Shown here piece by piece: positions 1-9,746 of a DNA stretch of 64,000 nucleotides. Numbering within the stretch: position 1 is the stretch's first letter; each line of letters starts with the position of its first letter. The position numbers and the translations under genes were made by a program. The notes below the pieces were generated by a model. That model made no database searches, was not told the DNA's origin, and was given only the letters and a program-made list of their open reading frames with translations. This DNA is from Acidobacteriota bacterium (GTDB lineage: Bacteria > Acidobacteriota > Blastocatellia > Pyrinomonadales > Pyrinomonadaceae): positions 1-64,000 of the forward strand of contig JADJWI010000007.1 of the NCBI GenBank assembly GCA_016716435.1. Reading direction: 5' to 3'.

Positions 1-502
1 GTCTTCGCGTCGTTCCGGCGTTCCCCAATCAGGATTTTCTTTCAGAAGTTCAATATAAAGCCGGTTTAGGCGACCGGTCGCCTTGATATCGAAGGCATTT
101 TCGCGAATTTGCTTTACGGTGCTGATGCCCGCAAGTGCAAGGAAGAACCCGAAATGATCGGCGAAATTAGCATAGGCGCATGGAATGGTCTCGCCGTCTA
201 CGACATTCTCCGCTTCAAACCATTTTCCGTCCGTCGCGAGTACGAACTTGGCTTTCTGCTTCTCCCGTAGCAGGACTATCCTTAAGAGCCTTCAGCGTGG
301 CGGCAACGCCTTCCGCACAGACCTTAATATGAATGTGATTGCGCTGAAGAACTCCGCGGAACGTCGGACTTGTTGGAATCACCCTTTCTCAGCTTTCGGA
401 TCGTCGTTTCCTTATTCCCGAAAGCCTCTAAAAACGCAAACGGAAACTCTTCCGCGTCAAACGGCTCTTCGGCGAGCTTAGAAACGGCTTCTTCGATTTC
501 AA

Positions 503-505
<3 letters not shown>
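1..505 (-). pseudogene. N-terminal part of an MmeI-like (type IIL/IIG) SAM-dependent DNA methylase, frameshifted and cut by the window edge
   Basis: Reading the minus strand from about 505 down to 1 gives a protein with VEIEEAVSKLAEEPFDAEEF, GNKETTIRKLRKGDSNKSDV, DHFGFFLALAGISTVKQI and ENAFDIKATGRLNRLYIELL. I recognise this as the N-terminal domain of MmeI-like DNA methylases, which join DNA recognition and adenine methylation in one chain of about 900 residues. The reading frame is not continuous. One extra base near 356 shifts it and one missing base near 268 restores it, so only about 90 bp is out of frame. The start codon and any promoter would lie in the G-rich tract at 503-690 and cannot be recognised. 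The catalytic domain is beyond the window. The frameshifts may be sequencing errors rather than true decay; family assignment is from memory of the motif order. Confidence 0.7.
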
Positions 506-690
<185 letters not shown>

Positions 691-753
691 AATGGTTGCG
701 TCCTCAGTTCATATTAAATTTTGGAGTTTTGCCTCGGTGGAGGTTAGGTATTT

Positions 754-3700
754 ATGCGTAGATCTGCCTTGTTGGTGGTGTGTTTTTTTGCCCTCGGTTT
801 GGGGGCGTTTGCCCAGGACCTGGATGAGGTTGTCATCTCCGGGCGGGTGGTTGATACAAATGGCCAGGCGATCGCCGGGGCCACGGTAACTGCCCGGCAG
901 ACCGCGACCGGACAGGAGCGGACGGCGACCACAAATTCCGATGGCCGCTATCGGTTGATAGAGCTTCCGCCGGGGCCATATACCATCAGGTTTGCGGCCA
1001 CGGGCTTCGGGGCAAAGGAGCGGGTCGAGCTAAATACCATCTCGGGCCAGAACCTCCAGCTTGATATCGATCTCTCGCCGGCAGACGTCCAGGCCGAGAC
1101 GACCGTCACCGTAGATGACTCGGATGCACCCGTAATTGATACAACCCGGACAATAGTCGGCGGAACGATAGAGCAAAGAGAGATCGAGGAACTGCCAAAT
1201 ACTACCCGCGACGGATTGGACCTTGTCCTGACGCTCGGCGGAGTTACTGAGGAGCCGCTTTCAAACCGCGACCTCTCTTTTGATAAAGGCGGCCGTACGG
1301 AATCGGCCCCGAGCAGCGGATTGATCGAAGGCGGCGTCTTTGCCCTCTCCGGCGGTGCCGCTTATTCAAACAACATCACCATCGACGGGCTTGATAACAA
1401 CGACGACCGCGTCGCCGGTATCCGCTTTCAACCTTCGGTCGAAAATATCGCCGAGGTTCAGGTCGTTACCAATCAATTCTCTGCCGAATATGGACGTGCC
1501 TCGGGCGGCCGCGTAAATATCCGTACGCGTGCCGGTTCGCGGCGGTTTGCGGGAAGGCTTTTTTACTTCTTTTCAGATGAAAGCCTCAACGCAAATACAT
1601 GGAGCAATAACCGCCGCGGCGTCCCGCGTTTTAACTTTCAGCAGCACGTTCCCGGTTTCACATTCGGCGGGCCGGTCCCGGTCGGCTACTTTAAGAATAA
1701 GACAAGCTTCTTTACGTCTTATGAATACGACTATATTTTCGACTCGACCATAACCGATACCTACATCCCGCTGACCGCAAATCCCGCTTTTCCGCTTCCG
1801 GCACCGAATTCGAGCGAAATAATAACCGATTTTGGTTCGCAGCTTGGCAGATACATTGATGGCTCGGACACCCCGCGAAAGCAGCATCGCTTTACCGCCC
1901 GCGGCGACCATAACTTTAACTCCAATCACTCGATAACGGTCAACTATCAGTTTGGCAAGACCAACGACCTCCGGCAGTTCAATGGCGGAAACCGCCTCGC
2001 CGAGTCGCTTATCGGAAGGCGGACCGAGACACAGGCAATAAACGGCACCTATAATTGGGTCGTCAGTTCCAAGGCCGTAAATCAATTCCGCTTTCAATAT
2101 TCGACACTTAAGCCGGACTTTCAGGCGGTCGGCCAATTTGTAAATCCGGTCGTGCTGATCAGCTTCCGCGAACCCGGGCTTACATTTAATACGACGCTTG
2201 TCGCAGGTTCTTCAACTCTTGGGACATCCGCACGCGATGAGGGCCGCTGGCAGCTTCAGGATACTTTCACCTACGTTGCCGGAAATCATTCGCTGCGGTT
2301 CGGGTTTGATGTTCAGCGGGTCGATTCGACCTTTATCGACCTAAGCGATGCGACCGGCACCTTCAACTTTGCCGATCCGCTTTCGGCAACAACAGTTCCG
2401 CAGTGTTTGACCGATCCGACACAGCCGTCCGGCCCGACCAATCCGCGCATCCGCGGCGGTGTAAATACTTTTCCGCGGAGCTGCGTTACGCGTTACCGTC
2501 ACAACTTCTTTACGGATTCGAACGTCGTCAATACTTACACCGGCTTCTTTTTGCAGGACGACTGGCGGCTCCGGAATAACCTTACGCTAAGTCTCGGCCT
2601 TCGCTGGGAACGGGAGACCGTTATTGAGGACAACAACAACTTCGGCCCGCGTGTCGGACTTGCCTGGTCGCCCTTTAAGAATGGAAAAGGCGTTATCAGA
2701 TTTGGAGCCGGCATCTTCTATAACCGCGTCCTGCTGCGGACGGTCGATGATTACCGCCGCGGATTGAACGAGATCATCTTTGACACGAACCGGGTCTCGA
2801 GTTCCGGCGGTGCCCGTGATGTTTATCTTGCCGCACTCAGCGATCAGTTTCCCCAGACCTTCACGCCGGAAAGTCCGCTCGTCCAGCAATACATCGCGGC
2901 CGGGCTGAACAATAACAGCTTCTTCCGAAGCCTTGATGAGAACATCAAGATCCCGGAAAGCTATCAATTTAACTTCGGTTTCGAACGCGAGATCGGAAAG
3001 GGCTTTGTCGCCGAGGCAAATTTCACGCTCAATAAGACCATCAGGCTATGGCGGGAAATAAATACGAACGCGCCGATCATTCCGCAGGGCTTTTCGGACC
3101 TTGCCGACTATCTTGCCAACGGCATCACGACCGGGAATATCAGATTTGAGTTTGCGGGGCTGACCGCTCCGGATTCTAGAACGGACGCCGGCGTCACTTA
3201 CTACAACCTGAATACCCAGAATCGCTCGACCTCGTCATCGACTCCCTACGGACGTGCACTGATCATTGCCGACTCGCTCCGGCCTTTTCCGCAGTTCGGG
3301 CAAACGGAACAGGTCGGCTCGATGGGAACCAGTTGGTACCGCGGGCTTATTCTTGAGCTGCGGCGGCGATATCGGCAGTTCGGAATGGGATTCGGCGGTT
3401 CGATCCGTGCGGCCTACACGCTCTCTTACCTTAACGACGACGGAATTGTGAATACTTCGTCGGCGCAAACGCCCGGTGACTTTGGGGCCGAGTGGTCGCG
3501 AAGTTTGCTCGACCGCCGGCATCGCTTTGCCCTTTCCGGGACATTCGACACTCCGTCGTGGATGGGTAAATTGCGTTTCTCGCCGATACTGCGGGTTGGC
3601 TCAAGCGCACCTTTCAATATCTCGAACGGCGGACAGACCGCTGACGACCGGAACCTCGACGATGTGAACTCTGACCGGCCGGATTTCAGCGGAAATATCC

Positions 3701-4071
3701 GGGACATTGTCTGGCGCGACGTTAACGATCCGGTTCCGGTCGATCTGGCTCGCCAGTTTACGCTCGCTCCGATCGGACGCGGCGGAAACCTGCCAAGAAA
3801 TGCCGGCACCGGCCCGGCACAGTTCATCTTCGACCTAAATATCTCCCGCCAGTGGAGATTCGGGGAGCGGATGAGGCTGAGGCCGCAGATCGAGTTCAAT
3901 AACATCCTGAATGCCGCCGTTTTCAGCTTTGGGTCGGAATTCATCAACTATGAAGCTGTCTCGGCAACCCCGACACCGGCACAGCTCGAAGAATTGAGGA
4001 CCGGATTCCTTGTCCCGACGCGTGCATATCGGCCGCGGCAGATAAGGCTCGGGATCAGGTTCGAATTTTAG
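754..4071 (+). CDS. TonB-dependent receptor, Oar-like, with N-terminal carboxypeptidase-regulatory domain
   Basis: A 1105-residue outer-membrane protein. Residues 1-20 form a signal peptide (hydrophobic LLVVCFFALGLGAF, then AQ). Residues about 25-110 are a carboxypeptidase-regulatory beta-sandwich (ISGRVVDTNGQAIAGATV), followed by a plug-like segment (GGAAYSNNITIDGLDNND, VQVVTNQFSAEYGRASGG) and a long beta-barrel ending in the aromatic IRLGIRFEF. This order is typical of Oar-like receptors that are abundant in Acidobacteriota and import or secrete unknown large substrates with TonB energy. The ATG at 754 is supported by GGTGGAGG about ten bases upstream. The gene is convergent with ribA and they share a terminator. 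The substrate cannot be predicted. Confidence 0.9.
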   Translation: MRRSALLVVCFFALGLGAFAQDLDEVVISGRVVDTNGQAIAGATVTARQTATGQERTATTNSDGRYRLIELPPGPYTIRFAATGFGAKERVELNTISGQNLQLDIDLSPADVQAETTVTVDDSDAPVIDTTRTIVGGTIEQREIEELPNTTRDGLDLVLTLGGVTEEPLSNRDLSFDKGGRTESAPSSGLIEGGVFALSGGAAYSNNITIDGLDNNDDRVAGIRFQPSVENIAEVQVVTNQFSAEYGRASGGRVNIRTRAGSRRFAGRLFYFFSDESLNANTWSNNRRGVPRFNFQQHVPGFTFGGPVPVGYFKNKTSFFTSYEYDYIFDSTITDTYIPLTANPAFPLPAPNSSEIITDFGSQLGRYIDGSDTPRKQHRFTARGDHNFNSNHSITVNYQFGKTNDLRQFNGGNRLAESLIGRRTETQAINGTYNWVVSSKAVNQFRFQYSTLKPDFQAVGQFVNPVVLISFREPGLTFNTTLVAGSSTLGTSARDEGRWQLQDTFTYVAGNHSLRFGFDVQRVDSTFIDLSDATGTFNFADPLSATTVPQCLTDPTQPSGPTNPRIRGGVNTFPRSCVTRYRHNFFTDSNVVNTYTGFFLQDDWRLRNNLTLSLGLRWERETVIEDNNNFGPRVGLAWSPFKNGKGVIRFGAGIFYNRVLLRTVDDYRRGLNEIIFDTNRVSSSGGARDVYLAALSDQFPQTFTPESPLVQQYIAAGLNNNSFFRSLDENIKIPESYQFNFGFEREIGKGFVAEANFTLNKTIRLWREINTNAPIIPQGFSDLADYLANGITTGNIRFEFAGLTAPDSRTDAGVTYYNLNTQNRSTSSSTPYGRALIIADSLRPFPQFGQTEQVGSMGTSWYRGLILELRRRYRQFGMGFGGSIRAAYTLSYLNDDGIVNTSSAQTPGDFGAEWSRSLLDRRHRFALSGTFDTPSWMGKLRFSPILRVGSSAPFNISNGGQTADDRNLDDVNSDRPDFSGNIRDIVWRDVNDPVPVDLARQFTLAPIGRGGNLPRNAGTGPAQFIFDLNISRQWRFGERMRLRPQIEFNNILNAAVFSFGSEFINYEAVSATPTPAQLEELRTGFLVPTRAYRPRQIRLGIRFEF

Positions 4072-4090
4072 AGATCGGACATGTGAATGC

Positions 4091-4128
4091 AAAAAAAGAG
4101 GCGGCTCAAGGGCCGCCTCAACTTTTGG
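4091..4128. terminator. Bidirectional intrinsic terminator
   Basis: Arms GAGGCGGC (4098-4105) and GCCGCCTC (4112-4119) form an 8-bp GC stem with a 6-base loop. Seven A lie on its left, which become a U-tract for the minus-strand ribA, and ACTTTT on its right serves the plus-strand receptor gene. It sits between two convergent genes. Confidence 0.85.
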
Positions 4129-4155
4129 CAAGTGCAGTTTCTACACCAGGAGGTA

Positions 4156-4816
4156 CTAAATATTCTGTGTGACGAGGTTAAGGAAGTGTCCCATTTGGAA
4201 CTTCTTAACGCTAAGGTACTTTTCGGTGTGTTCCGAGGGTTCAAATTCGATCGGGACACGCTCGACGATCTCAAGCCCGCCGTCGCGCATCGCCTGTATC
4301 TTCTCCGGGTTGTTGGTCAGGGCCTTTACCTTTGTAAATCCCAGATCGCGAAGTATCTCAACGCATTGCCCGTACTGGCGAAGGTCAACATCAAGCCCAA
4401 GCATCAGATTTGCCTCGATAGTATCGGCTCCCTTGATCCTGAAGAGCATACGCCTTGATCTTATTGATGATCCCAATGCCCCGGCCTTCCTGATGTTGAT
4501 AAACGACCGCTCCGCGGCCCTCGGCGGCGATAGTTTTGAGTGCACGCTCGAGCTGCGGGCCGCAGTCGCACTTTACGGAGTGGAAAACATCGCCCGTAAG
4601 GCACTGCGAATGGATCCGGACCGGTGCGGGTTTGTCGGAGTTCTCAATTCCTTTATATACGACGACGAATTCCTCATCCGAATCGATCGAACGGTAGCCC
4701 GCAATGCTGAAATTGCCAAACTCGGTCGGAAGAAAGGCCTCAGCCTCTTTTCGAACCGTTGGGACGCCCGGGAAAGTAGTGTAAGTCGTTGAAGAATGGC
4801 AAGTTTGCGTGATCAT
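4156..4816 (-). pseudogene. ribA: Stand-alone GTP cyclohydrolase II, read as two overlapping frames
   Basis: GTP cyclohydrolase II opens the imidazole ring of GTP, the first step of riboflavin synthesis. The first frame (4816 to about 4431) carries the zinc site CLTGDVFHSVKCDCG (Cys72, Cys83, Cys85 with the normal 11 and 13 spacing) and the catalytic EGRGIGIINKIKAYALQDQG. The second frame continues with GADTIEANLMLGLDVDLRQY and VKALTNNPEKIQAM and ends at 4156. Joined, they give about 219 residues, normal for RibA. The break is one extra base in a CCC run at 4430-4432 (GGG on the coding strand). Because every key residue is present and the nearby ribBA has lost its cyclohydrolase site, I think a sequencing indel more likely than a dead gene. 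Confidence 0.8.
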
Positions 4817-4990
4817 AATCGTGTGAACCGGTCGATCTCAGTTGCTTTTTCCAATCGTAAAGGTTTTCGCTTGGTATTGTCCTTCGGATTCATTTGAGGA
4901 GCGTTTGCGATGCTCAGAAAATTGCTGACAAGCCGGAATTGCTATGGTAAACTAAACATTGTTGAACCCTCCGGTTTCCCCCCTTGAACA

Positions 4991-5749
4991 ATGAGCCAAA
5001 TGTTAGAAACAAAGACACCCTTCAACGACGTCTCGATCGAGAGCGTTCTGCTCGATGCGGATCTTTTTGTGAAATACGCCTCCCCGGACAAGGCTTTTCA
5101 GCTTTTAAGGGAATCGATCGACCGGAGTCCGCGTTCCATCCCGCTCCGGGAAAAGATGCGCGATATATGCGTCCAGCAAAAGAACCTCAATGAGGCCGCC
5201 AGGCAATGCCTCGCACTCGTTACCTTATATATAAACCGCGAAGAATTTGATCATGCATACGACCGGCTCCAGGAAGCCAAGCTGCTTGACCCGAGGGTTT
5301 CTGTGGCTCCCGGGCTTGATGCTATCCGCAAAGCACGTCGTCCAGACTTTGCAACGACGCGGGACAGGTCGCCGCAGAAGGTCCGAACCGATACGACCTT
5401 TGCCGGGAATCTCGGATACGTCGGAATATTTGACGCGATCCAAGTTATTGAGAATGCAAAGATGACCGGGCTGTTGATTCTGAAATCTGACCTACATTTA
5501 GGCAGTGTGGCGTTTAATGACGGGCAGATAGTCGACTCGGAGTGCAACGGCAGGAATGGCGTCAAGGCATTCCGCGAACTTGTTGAGTTAAACAGCGGCA
5601 CATTTGAATTTTCGATCTCGGAAAGTGACTTTCCGGTCGTTATTCAGGTCTCAAGCAACACCAATTTTCTCCTTGATGTACTCACCGAGCTTGACCAGGA
5701 GCGGGCAGAGGAGCAGGGCCTCCGAGATGTCAGCACCGAGGTAATGTAA
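4991..5749 (+). CDS. DUF4388 (PATAN-type) protein with N-terminal helical repeat region
   Basis: A 252-residue soluble protein. Residues about 10-100 are helical and resemble a tetratricopeptide-like repeat (AFQLLRESIDRSPRSIPLRE, LNEAARQCLALVTLYI). Residues about 140-235 (GNLGYVGIFDAIQVIENAKM, TGLLILKS, GSVAFNDGQIVDSECNGRNG, FRELVELNSGTFEFSIS) match the DUF4388/PATAN pattern, found in proteins of signalling and motility in deltaproteobacteria and acidobacteria. No catalytic residues are visible. It lies 75 bases before smc in the same direction, and shares a divergent promoter region with ribA. No strong Shine-Dalgarno is visible before the ATG at 4991, and an ATG three codons later is possible. 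The role is unknown. Confidence 0.7.
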   Translation: MSQMLETKTPFNDVSIESVLLDADLFVKYASPDKAFQLLRESIDRSPRSIPLREKMRDICVQQKNLNEAARQCLALVTLYINREEFDHAYDRLQEAKLLDPRVSVAPGLDAIRKARRPDFATTRDRSPQKVRTDTTFAGNLGYVGIFDAIQVIENAKMTGLLILKSDLHLGSVAFNDGQIVDSECNGRNGVKAFRELVELNSGTFEFSISESDFPVVIQVSSNTNFLLDVLTELDQERAEEQGLRDVSTEVM

Positions 5750-5824
5750 TCGAGATCAAAGGTTGACTAAAAAGCGGTCATACCCCAAAATATAGTGCTA
5801 CCCCAGACAGGTAAGCACTATAGG

Positions 5825-8800
5825 ATGTTTAAGCTCCAACGCCTCGAGATAACAGGTTTCAAGTCATTTGCAGACCATACTGAGGTCGTTTTCACCGGAA
5901 ACGGCATAACCGCAGTGGTCGGGCCGAACGGTTGCGGCAAGTCCAACGTGTCCGATGCGATGGCTTGGGTGCTCGGAGAACAGCGCGCGAAATCGCTCCG
6001 CGGTGCGGAGATGAAGGACGTAGTTTTTCAGGGTACAAAGACCCGAAAACCTTCCGGAATGGCCGAGGTCGTTCTCCATCTTGTCCGTGATGAGATGACC
6101 TTTGACGCCGAGGACGATGAGCTGGAAGAGATCGACGAGGCGCTCAGCAGTATCGATGAACTTGCCGTAGATGTAGATGCTCTGGAAGGTTTTACAAACG
6201 AAAGCGAACTTCCAGAGATCGTAGAGGTCGAAGCCGTCGAGGCCGCAAGCGAAAATGTCTCGGAAAATGGGTTTCATGTCGGCGAGGTCGAAATTGAAGA
6301 GGTTCAGGTCGCGGCCGCAGGGGCGACGGCCAGCGTCGGAGCCGCACGAACGATAAAGACAAAGCGGCATTGGCGGCCGCGGTCGTTTGCTCTTGATTTT
6401 GCTCCCGGTGAGGCTGTTTCCGTATCGCGAAGACTTTATCTCTCGGGTGAAAGCGAGTATCTGCTCAACGGAAAAAGCTGCAGGCTTCGCGATATTCAGG
6501 ACCTCTTTGCCGGAACCGGCCTCTCCGGTGCACACTACGCGATAATCGAGCAAGGCCGTATAGGTCAAATACTCTCAGCGAAACCGGCCGATCGTCGGAG
6601 CCTTATTGAAGAAGCTGCCGGAATCTCAAAGTTCCGTACCCGCCAGAGGGCTGCCGAGTCCAGGCTCGACAGTGCCAAGACCAATCTTGGGCGCATATCC
6701 GACATTGTTTCCGAAATAGAAAAACAAGCTAACTCGCTCCGCCGACAGGCCGCAAAGACGCGACGTTTCGTCGCCCTCCAGGACGAGTTCAGAGTGCTGC
6801 TCAGGCAACTCTTTGCCGCCGAGGGCAAGCATTTGGCGGCCGCGATCGAGGACCTAACGGTTCAGCTAAAGGGAGCGGTCGATCATGTCGAAGAGTGCTC
6901 GTTGGCCGTGACTTCGCAAGAAGATGCGGTCAGGCAATCGACTCAGCTCGCCCGGGATTCGGAGGAAGCTCTTGCGGAGGTCAGGCGCGGGCAGTCCGAG
7001 GCGGCCCTAGAGCGGGATCGGGTCCAGCGAGAGCGTCGCTACCAGACCGAACAGATCGAGGATCTCCGAAATCGCATAAGTAACCATAAACGAGAAATGG
7101 ATGCGGCTGCAGAACGCATGCAGCTTGCGGCATCTGAAAAGGAAAGACTCGAAAAAGAAGAAGCTGCCGAAGGCGAACAGGCCGATGCGTCGCGAATGCT
7201 TCTGGCCGAGGCTGAAAAGAGCTATTCGGAGCTTGTCGAAGAGGTCCGCGGCATCGAGAGCGAGCTGGAAGTTGAGCGTGCCGAGCTTATGCGGCATACC
7301 TCCGCGATCGAAAGGCTCGGTGAGGTTGAACGGCAGCTCAACCAAAACCTTGAACGACTTGAGGAACGGGCCCGCGGTTTGGAATTAGAAGAAGGCCGTG
7401 CGAAAAAGGCCCATGAAGAACACGTTGCCGAGGTTGAACGACTTGTTTCCGAGATCGGGGGCGAACGCGAAAAACTGGGGCAATTCGAAAAAGAAAAAGA
7501 GGTTTTGACCGCCGCTATCGTGGCGGCAAGAGAGGCTCTTTCAGGTTCCGAGCAACAATTTGCGGCCGCAGAAGGCGAACTCCAGCGTGTCCAGAACAGG
7601 CTCGAGACGCTTGAGGAGCTTGAGGATCGCCGTGCCGTTTATTCGCCGGAGATCCAGAAGCTTTTTTCGCAGCGGGATGATATCGGTGTTGAACCGCTCG
7701 GTGTTTTGGCTGATTTCCTGAATGTTGCGGAAAGTGCAGAGACCGCGATAGAGAGTCTTTTTGGACCTTATCTGCAAAGCGTGATCGTCAACTCTGCGGA
7801 AGAAGCTGCGAAGATCGCTGATTGGTCGCGGCGGAGCGGTGCCGGGCGAGTGGCGATCCTTATCGCACCCGGACTCGAGAGATCGAATTCAAAGCGGGCG
7901 ACTGAAAGTTCTTCAGATGTACTCGCGGCAATGGGAGTCGAGGGGACTTTTGCAGACTTGCTGCGCAATGCATTTCCGCGGGAAGCTTCTGCCCGTATCG
8001 TTGACGATCTTTCCTCGCTTGGTGGGGGTGAGGGTGTTCACGTTGCGCGAAATGGCGACATTCTTTTCGGCGGTGCTCTATATATAAGCGGCGTACGAGC
8101 GGAAGGCTCGGAAGGCGATTCGCTTCTTGCATTTAAGCGCGAGCTTGTCACTCTTGCCGAGCGGGTAAAGGAGCTCGCAGATAACGCCGAATTGGCAAGA
8201 AACAAGGCTCAGAGCGACCGGCAAGTACTTGCGGAGGTTGAAGAAAAGACCGTTGACCTACAGTCGCTGGTGATAAAGGTCGAGCGTCATTTGATCGCTC
8301 TGGAGCTTGAAGAAAAGACCGCCCGTCATGAGATCGAGCGGGCCGAGCGGCATCAGAAGGTCGTCGCTGCCGAAAGTGAACAAACATCGAACGAATCTGC
8401 AGAAATTAGAAAACGGATCGATGAGGCTCTCGAAAGCCGACGGACTGCTGAAACGTTGCTTGCCGAAGTGAGATCAAAGATCGAGGGAGTAAATCTTCGG
8501 CTTACAACTGCCCGGCAGAATGCCGAGATCGAGAACGGGACGCTCAACGACCGGCGTACACTTGCCGCTACTTCAAGCGAACGGCGTCGTGCCGTGCAAT
8601 CTGCACTAAAGCGAATTGAAAATGAGCAGAAGGAGCTTGAACTTCGGTCAAGCACGACCGCTCGCGAGCTTGAAGAGGCTGAGAAGCGATTGGTCGAGGT
8701 AGCCGCCGCTCTTGAAAATACAGAGCAACGGATCGCCGGAATGGCGACGGAGATCGAAGCCGAAGGCACCGAACTCGAAGCCGCGATCGCCGCAGTTGCC

Positions 8801-9655
8801 GCGGCCCGTGGAAATGCTGATCTGGCTTCGAGCCTTCTTGCCGAAAGAAATCGTGCGGCCGCTGAGGCAATGAATGAACGTGCCGCGATCGAGGTCCGGC
8901 AGGCCGAAGCCTCGACTCGACTTGAGAACATACGCGAGAATTGCACGCAGGACCTTCATTGCTCGCTCGATGAGCTTATTGCAAGCGAGGCCATCTCAGA
9001 GGATTTTGAACTCGAAACGGCTCGCGGACGCTCGGAAGATCTTCGCGAGCGGCTCGATGGATTTGGCGCGATCAATATGCTGGCGGTCGAGGAACTTGCT
9101 GAGGCGGAAGAACGATTGCTTTTCCTTTCATCTCAGAGGCAAGACATCATCGAGAGCATTGCGTCGGCCGAAGAAGCTCTTCGTGAAATAAAGACCAGGT
9201 CACGGGAGCGCTTTGTTAAAGCGTTCGAGGCGATCAACGCTAACTTCAAGGAATTCTTTTCCGAGCTATTTGGTGGCGGAAGCGGCGAGATGACGCTTCT
9301 CGAATCAGACGATGTGCTTGAGGCAGGGATTGAGGTCGCGGCCCAACCTCCGGGCAAGCGGTTGCAGAACATTCTCTTGCTCTCGGGCGGCGAAAAGGCA
9401 ATGACCGCGATAGCTTTGGTGATGGCGATATTCAAATACCGCCCTTCACCATTCTGTCTCCTTGATGAGGTCGATGCCCCACTTGACGAGGCCAATGTCG
9501 GGCGTTTTGTTAATAAGATCGCCGACATGGCCGAAAAGACGCAGTTCATCATCATTACCCACAATAAGCGGACGATGGAAGCGGCTCGTGCTCTCTACGG
9601 AGTGACGATGCAAGAGGCGGGTGTTTCTAAGGTCGTATCTGTCAGATTCGAATAA
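5825..9655 (+). CDS. smc: Chromosome segregation protein SMC with an unusual acidic head insertion
   Basis: SMC dimers bind ScpA and ScpB and compact and segregate the chromosome. The protein has Walker A GPNGCGKS (residues 33-40), long coiled coils, a hinge (about 610-740, including VEPLGVLADFLNVAESAETA), a second coil, the ABC signature LLSGGEKAMTAIAL and Walker B FCLLDEVDAPLDEANVGRF. It is about 1276 residues long, against roughly 1180 usually. The excess is an acidic stretch at residues about 88-195, between MAEVVLHLV and the RRLYLSGESEYLLNGK segment that are normally nearly adjacent. I chose the ATG at 5825 (MFKLQRLEITGFKSF, the usual family start). An in-frame GTG lies at 5795. No scpA or scpB is in the window. 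Confidence 0.93.
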   Translation: MFKLQRLEITGFKSFADHTEVVFTGNGITAVVGPNGCGKSNVSDAMAWVLGEQRAKSLRGAEMKDVVFQGTKTRKPSGMAEVVLHLVRDEMTFDAEDDELEEIDEALSSIDELAVDVDALEGFTNESELPEIVEVEAVEAASENVSENGFHVGEVEIEEVQVAAAGATASVGAARTIKTKRHWRPRSFALDFAPGEAVSVSRRLYLSGESEYLLNGKSCRLRDIQDLFAGTGLSGAHYAIIEQGRIGQILSAKPADRRSLIEEAAGISKFRTRQRAAESRLDSAKTNLGRISDIVSEIEKQANSLRRQAAKTRRFVALQDEFRVLLRQLFAAEGKHLAAAIEDLTVQLKGAVDHVEECSLAVTSQEDAVRQSTQLARDSEEALAEVRRGQSEAALERDRVQRERRYQTEQIEDLRNRISNHKREMDAAAERMQLAASEKERLEKEEAAEGEQADASRMLLAEAEKSYSELVEEVRGIESELEVERAELMRHTSAIERLGEVERQLNQNLERLEERARGLELEEGRAKKAHEEHVAEVERLVSEIGGEREKLGQFEKEKEVLTAAIVAAREALSGSEQQFAAAEGELQRVQNRLETLEELEDRRAVYSPEIQKLFSQRDDIGVEPLGVLADFLNVAESAETAIESLFGPYLQSVIVNSAEEAAKIADWSRRSGAGRVAILIAPGLERSNSKRATESSSDVLAAMGVEGTFADLLRNAFPREASARIVDDLSSLGGGEGVHVARNGDILFGGALYISGVRAEGSEGDSLLAFKRELVTLAERVKELADNAELARNKAQSDRQVLAEVEEKTVDLQSLVIKVERHLIALELEEKTARHEIERAERHQKVVAAESEQTSNESAEIRKRIDEALESRRTAETLLAEVRSKIEGVNLRLTTARQNAEIENGTLNDRRTLAATSSERRRAVQSALKRIENEQKELELRSSTTARELEEAEKRLVEVAAALENTEQRIAGMATEIEAEGTELEAAIAAVAAARGNADLASSLLAERNRAAAEAMNERAAIEVRQAEASTRLENIRENCTQDLHCSLDELIASEAISEDFELETARGRSEDLRERLDGFGAINMLAVEELAEAEERLLFLSSQRQDIIESIASAEEALREIKTRSRERFVKAFEAINANFKEFFSELFGGGSGEMTLLESDDVLEAGIEVAAQPPGKRLQNILLLSGGEKAMTAIALVMAIFKYRPSPFCLLDEVDAPLDEANVGRFVNKIADMAEKTQFIIITHNKRTMEAARALYGVTMQEAGVSKVVSVRFE

Positions 9656-9726
9656 TGGTCGAACCTATCTGGGTCTTGCGGCATCGTAGACTCCTTCAAG
9701 TGGTATATAATCCCACTTTCGCCGGA

Positions 9727-9741
9727 CGGGCGAATCGCCCG
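9727..9741. repeat. Perfect inverted repeat directly before a start codon
   Basis: CGGGCG-AAT-CGCCCG forms a tight 6-bp GC hairpin ending five bases before the ATG at 9747. A second weaker pair, AAGTGG (9698-9703) and CCACTT (9713-9718), lies just upstream. The hairpin could act as a leftover terminator for smc or limit ribosome access to the next gene. No T-tract follows it. Confidence 0.5.
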
Positions 9742-9746
9742 GAAAA

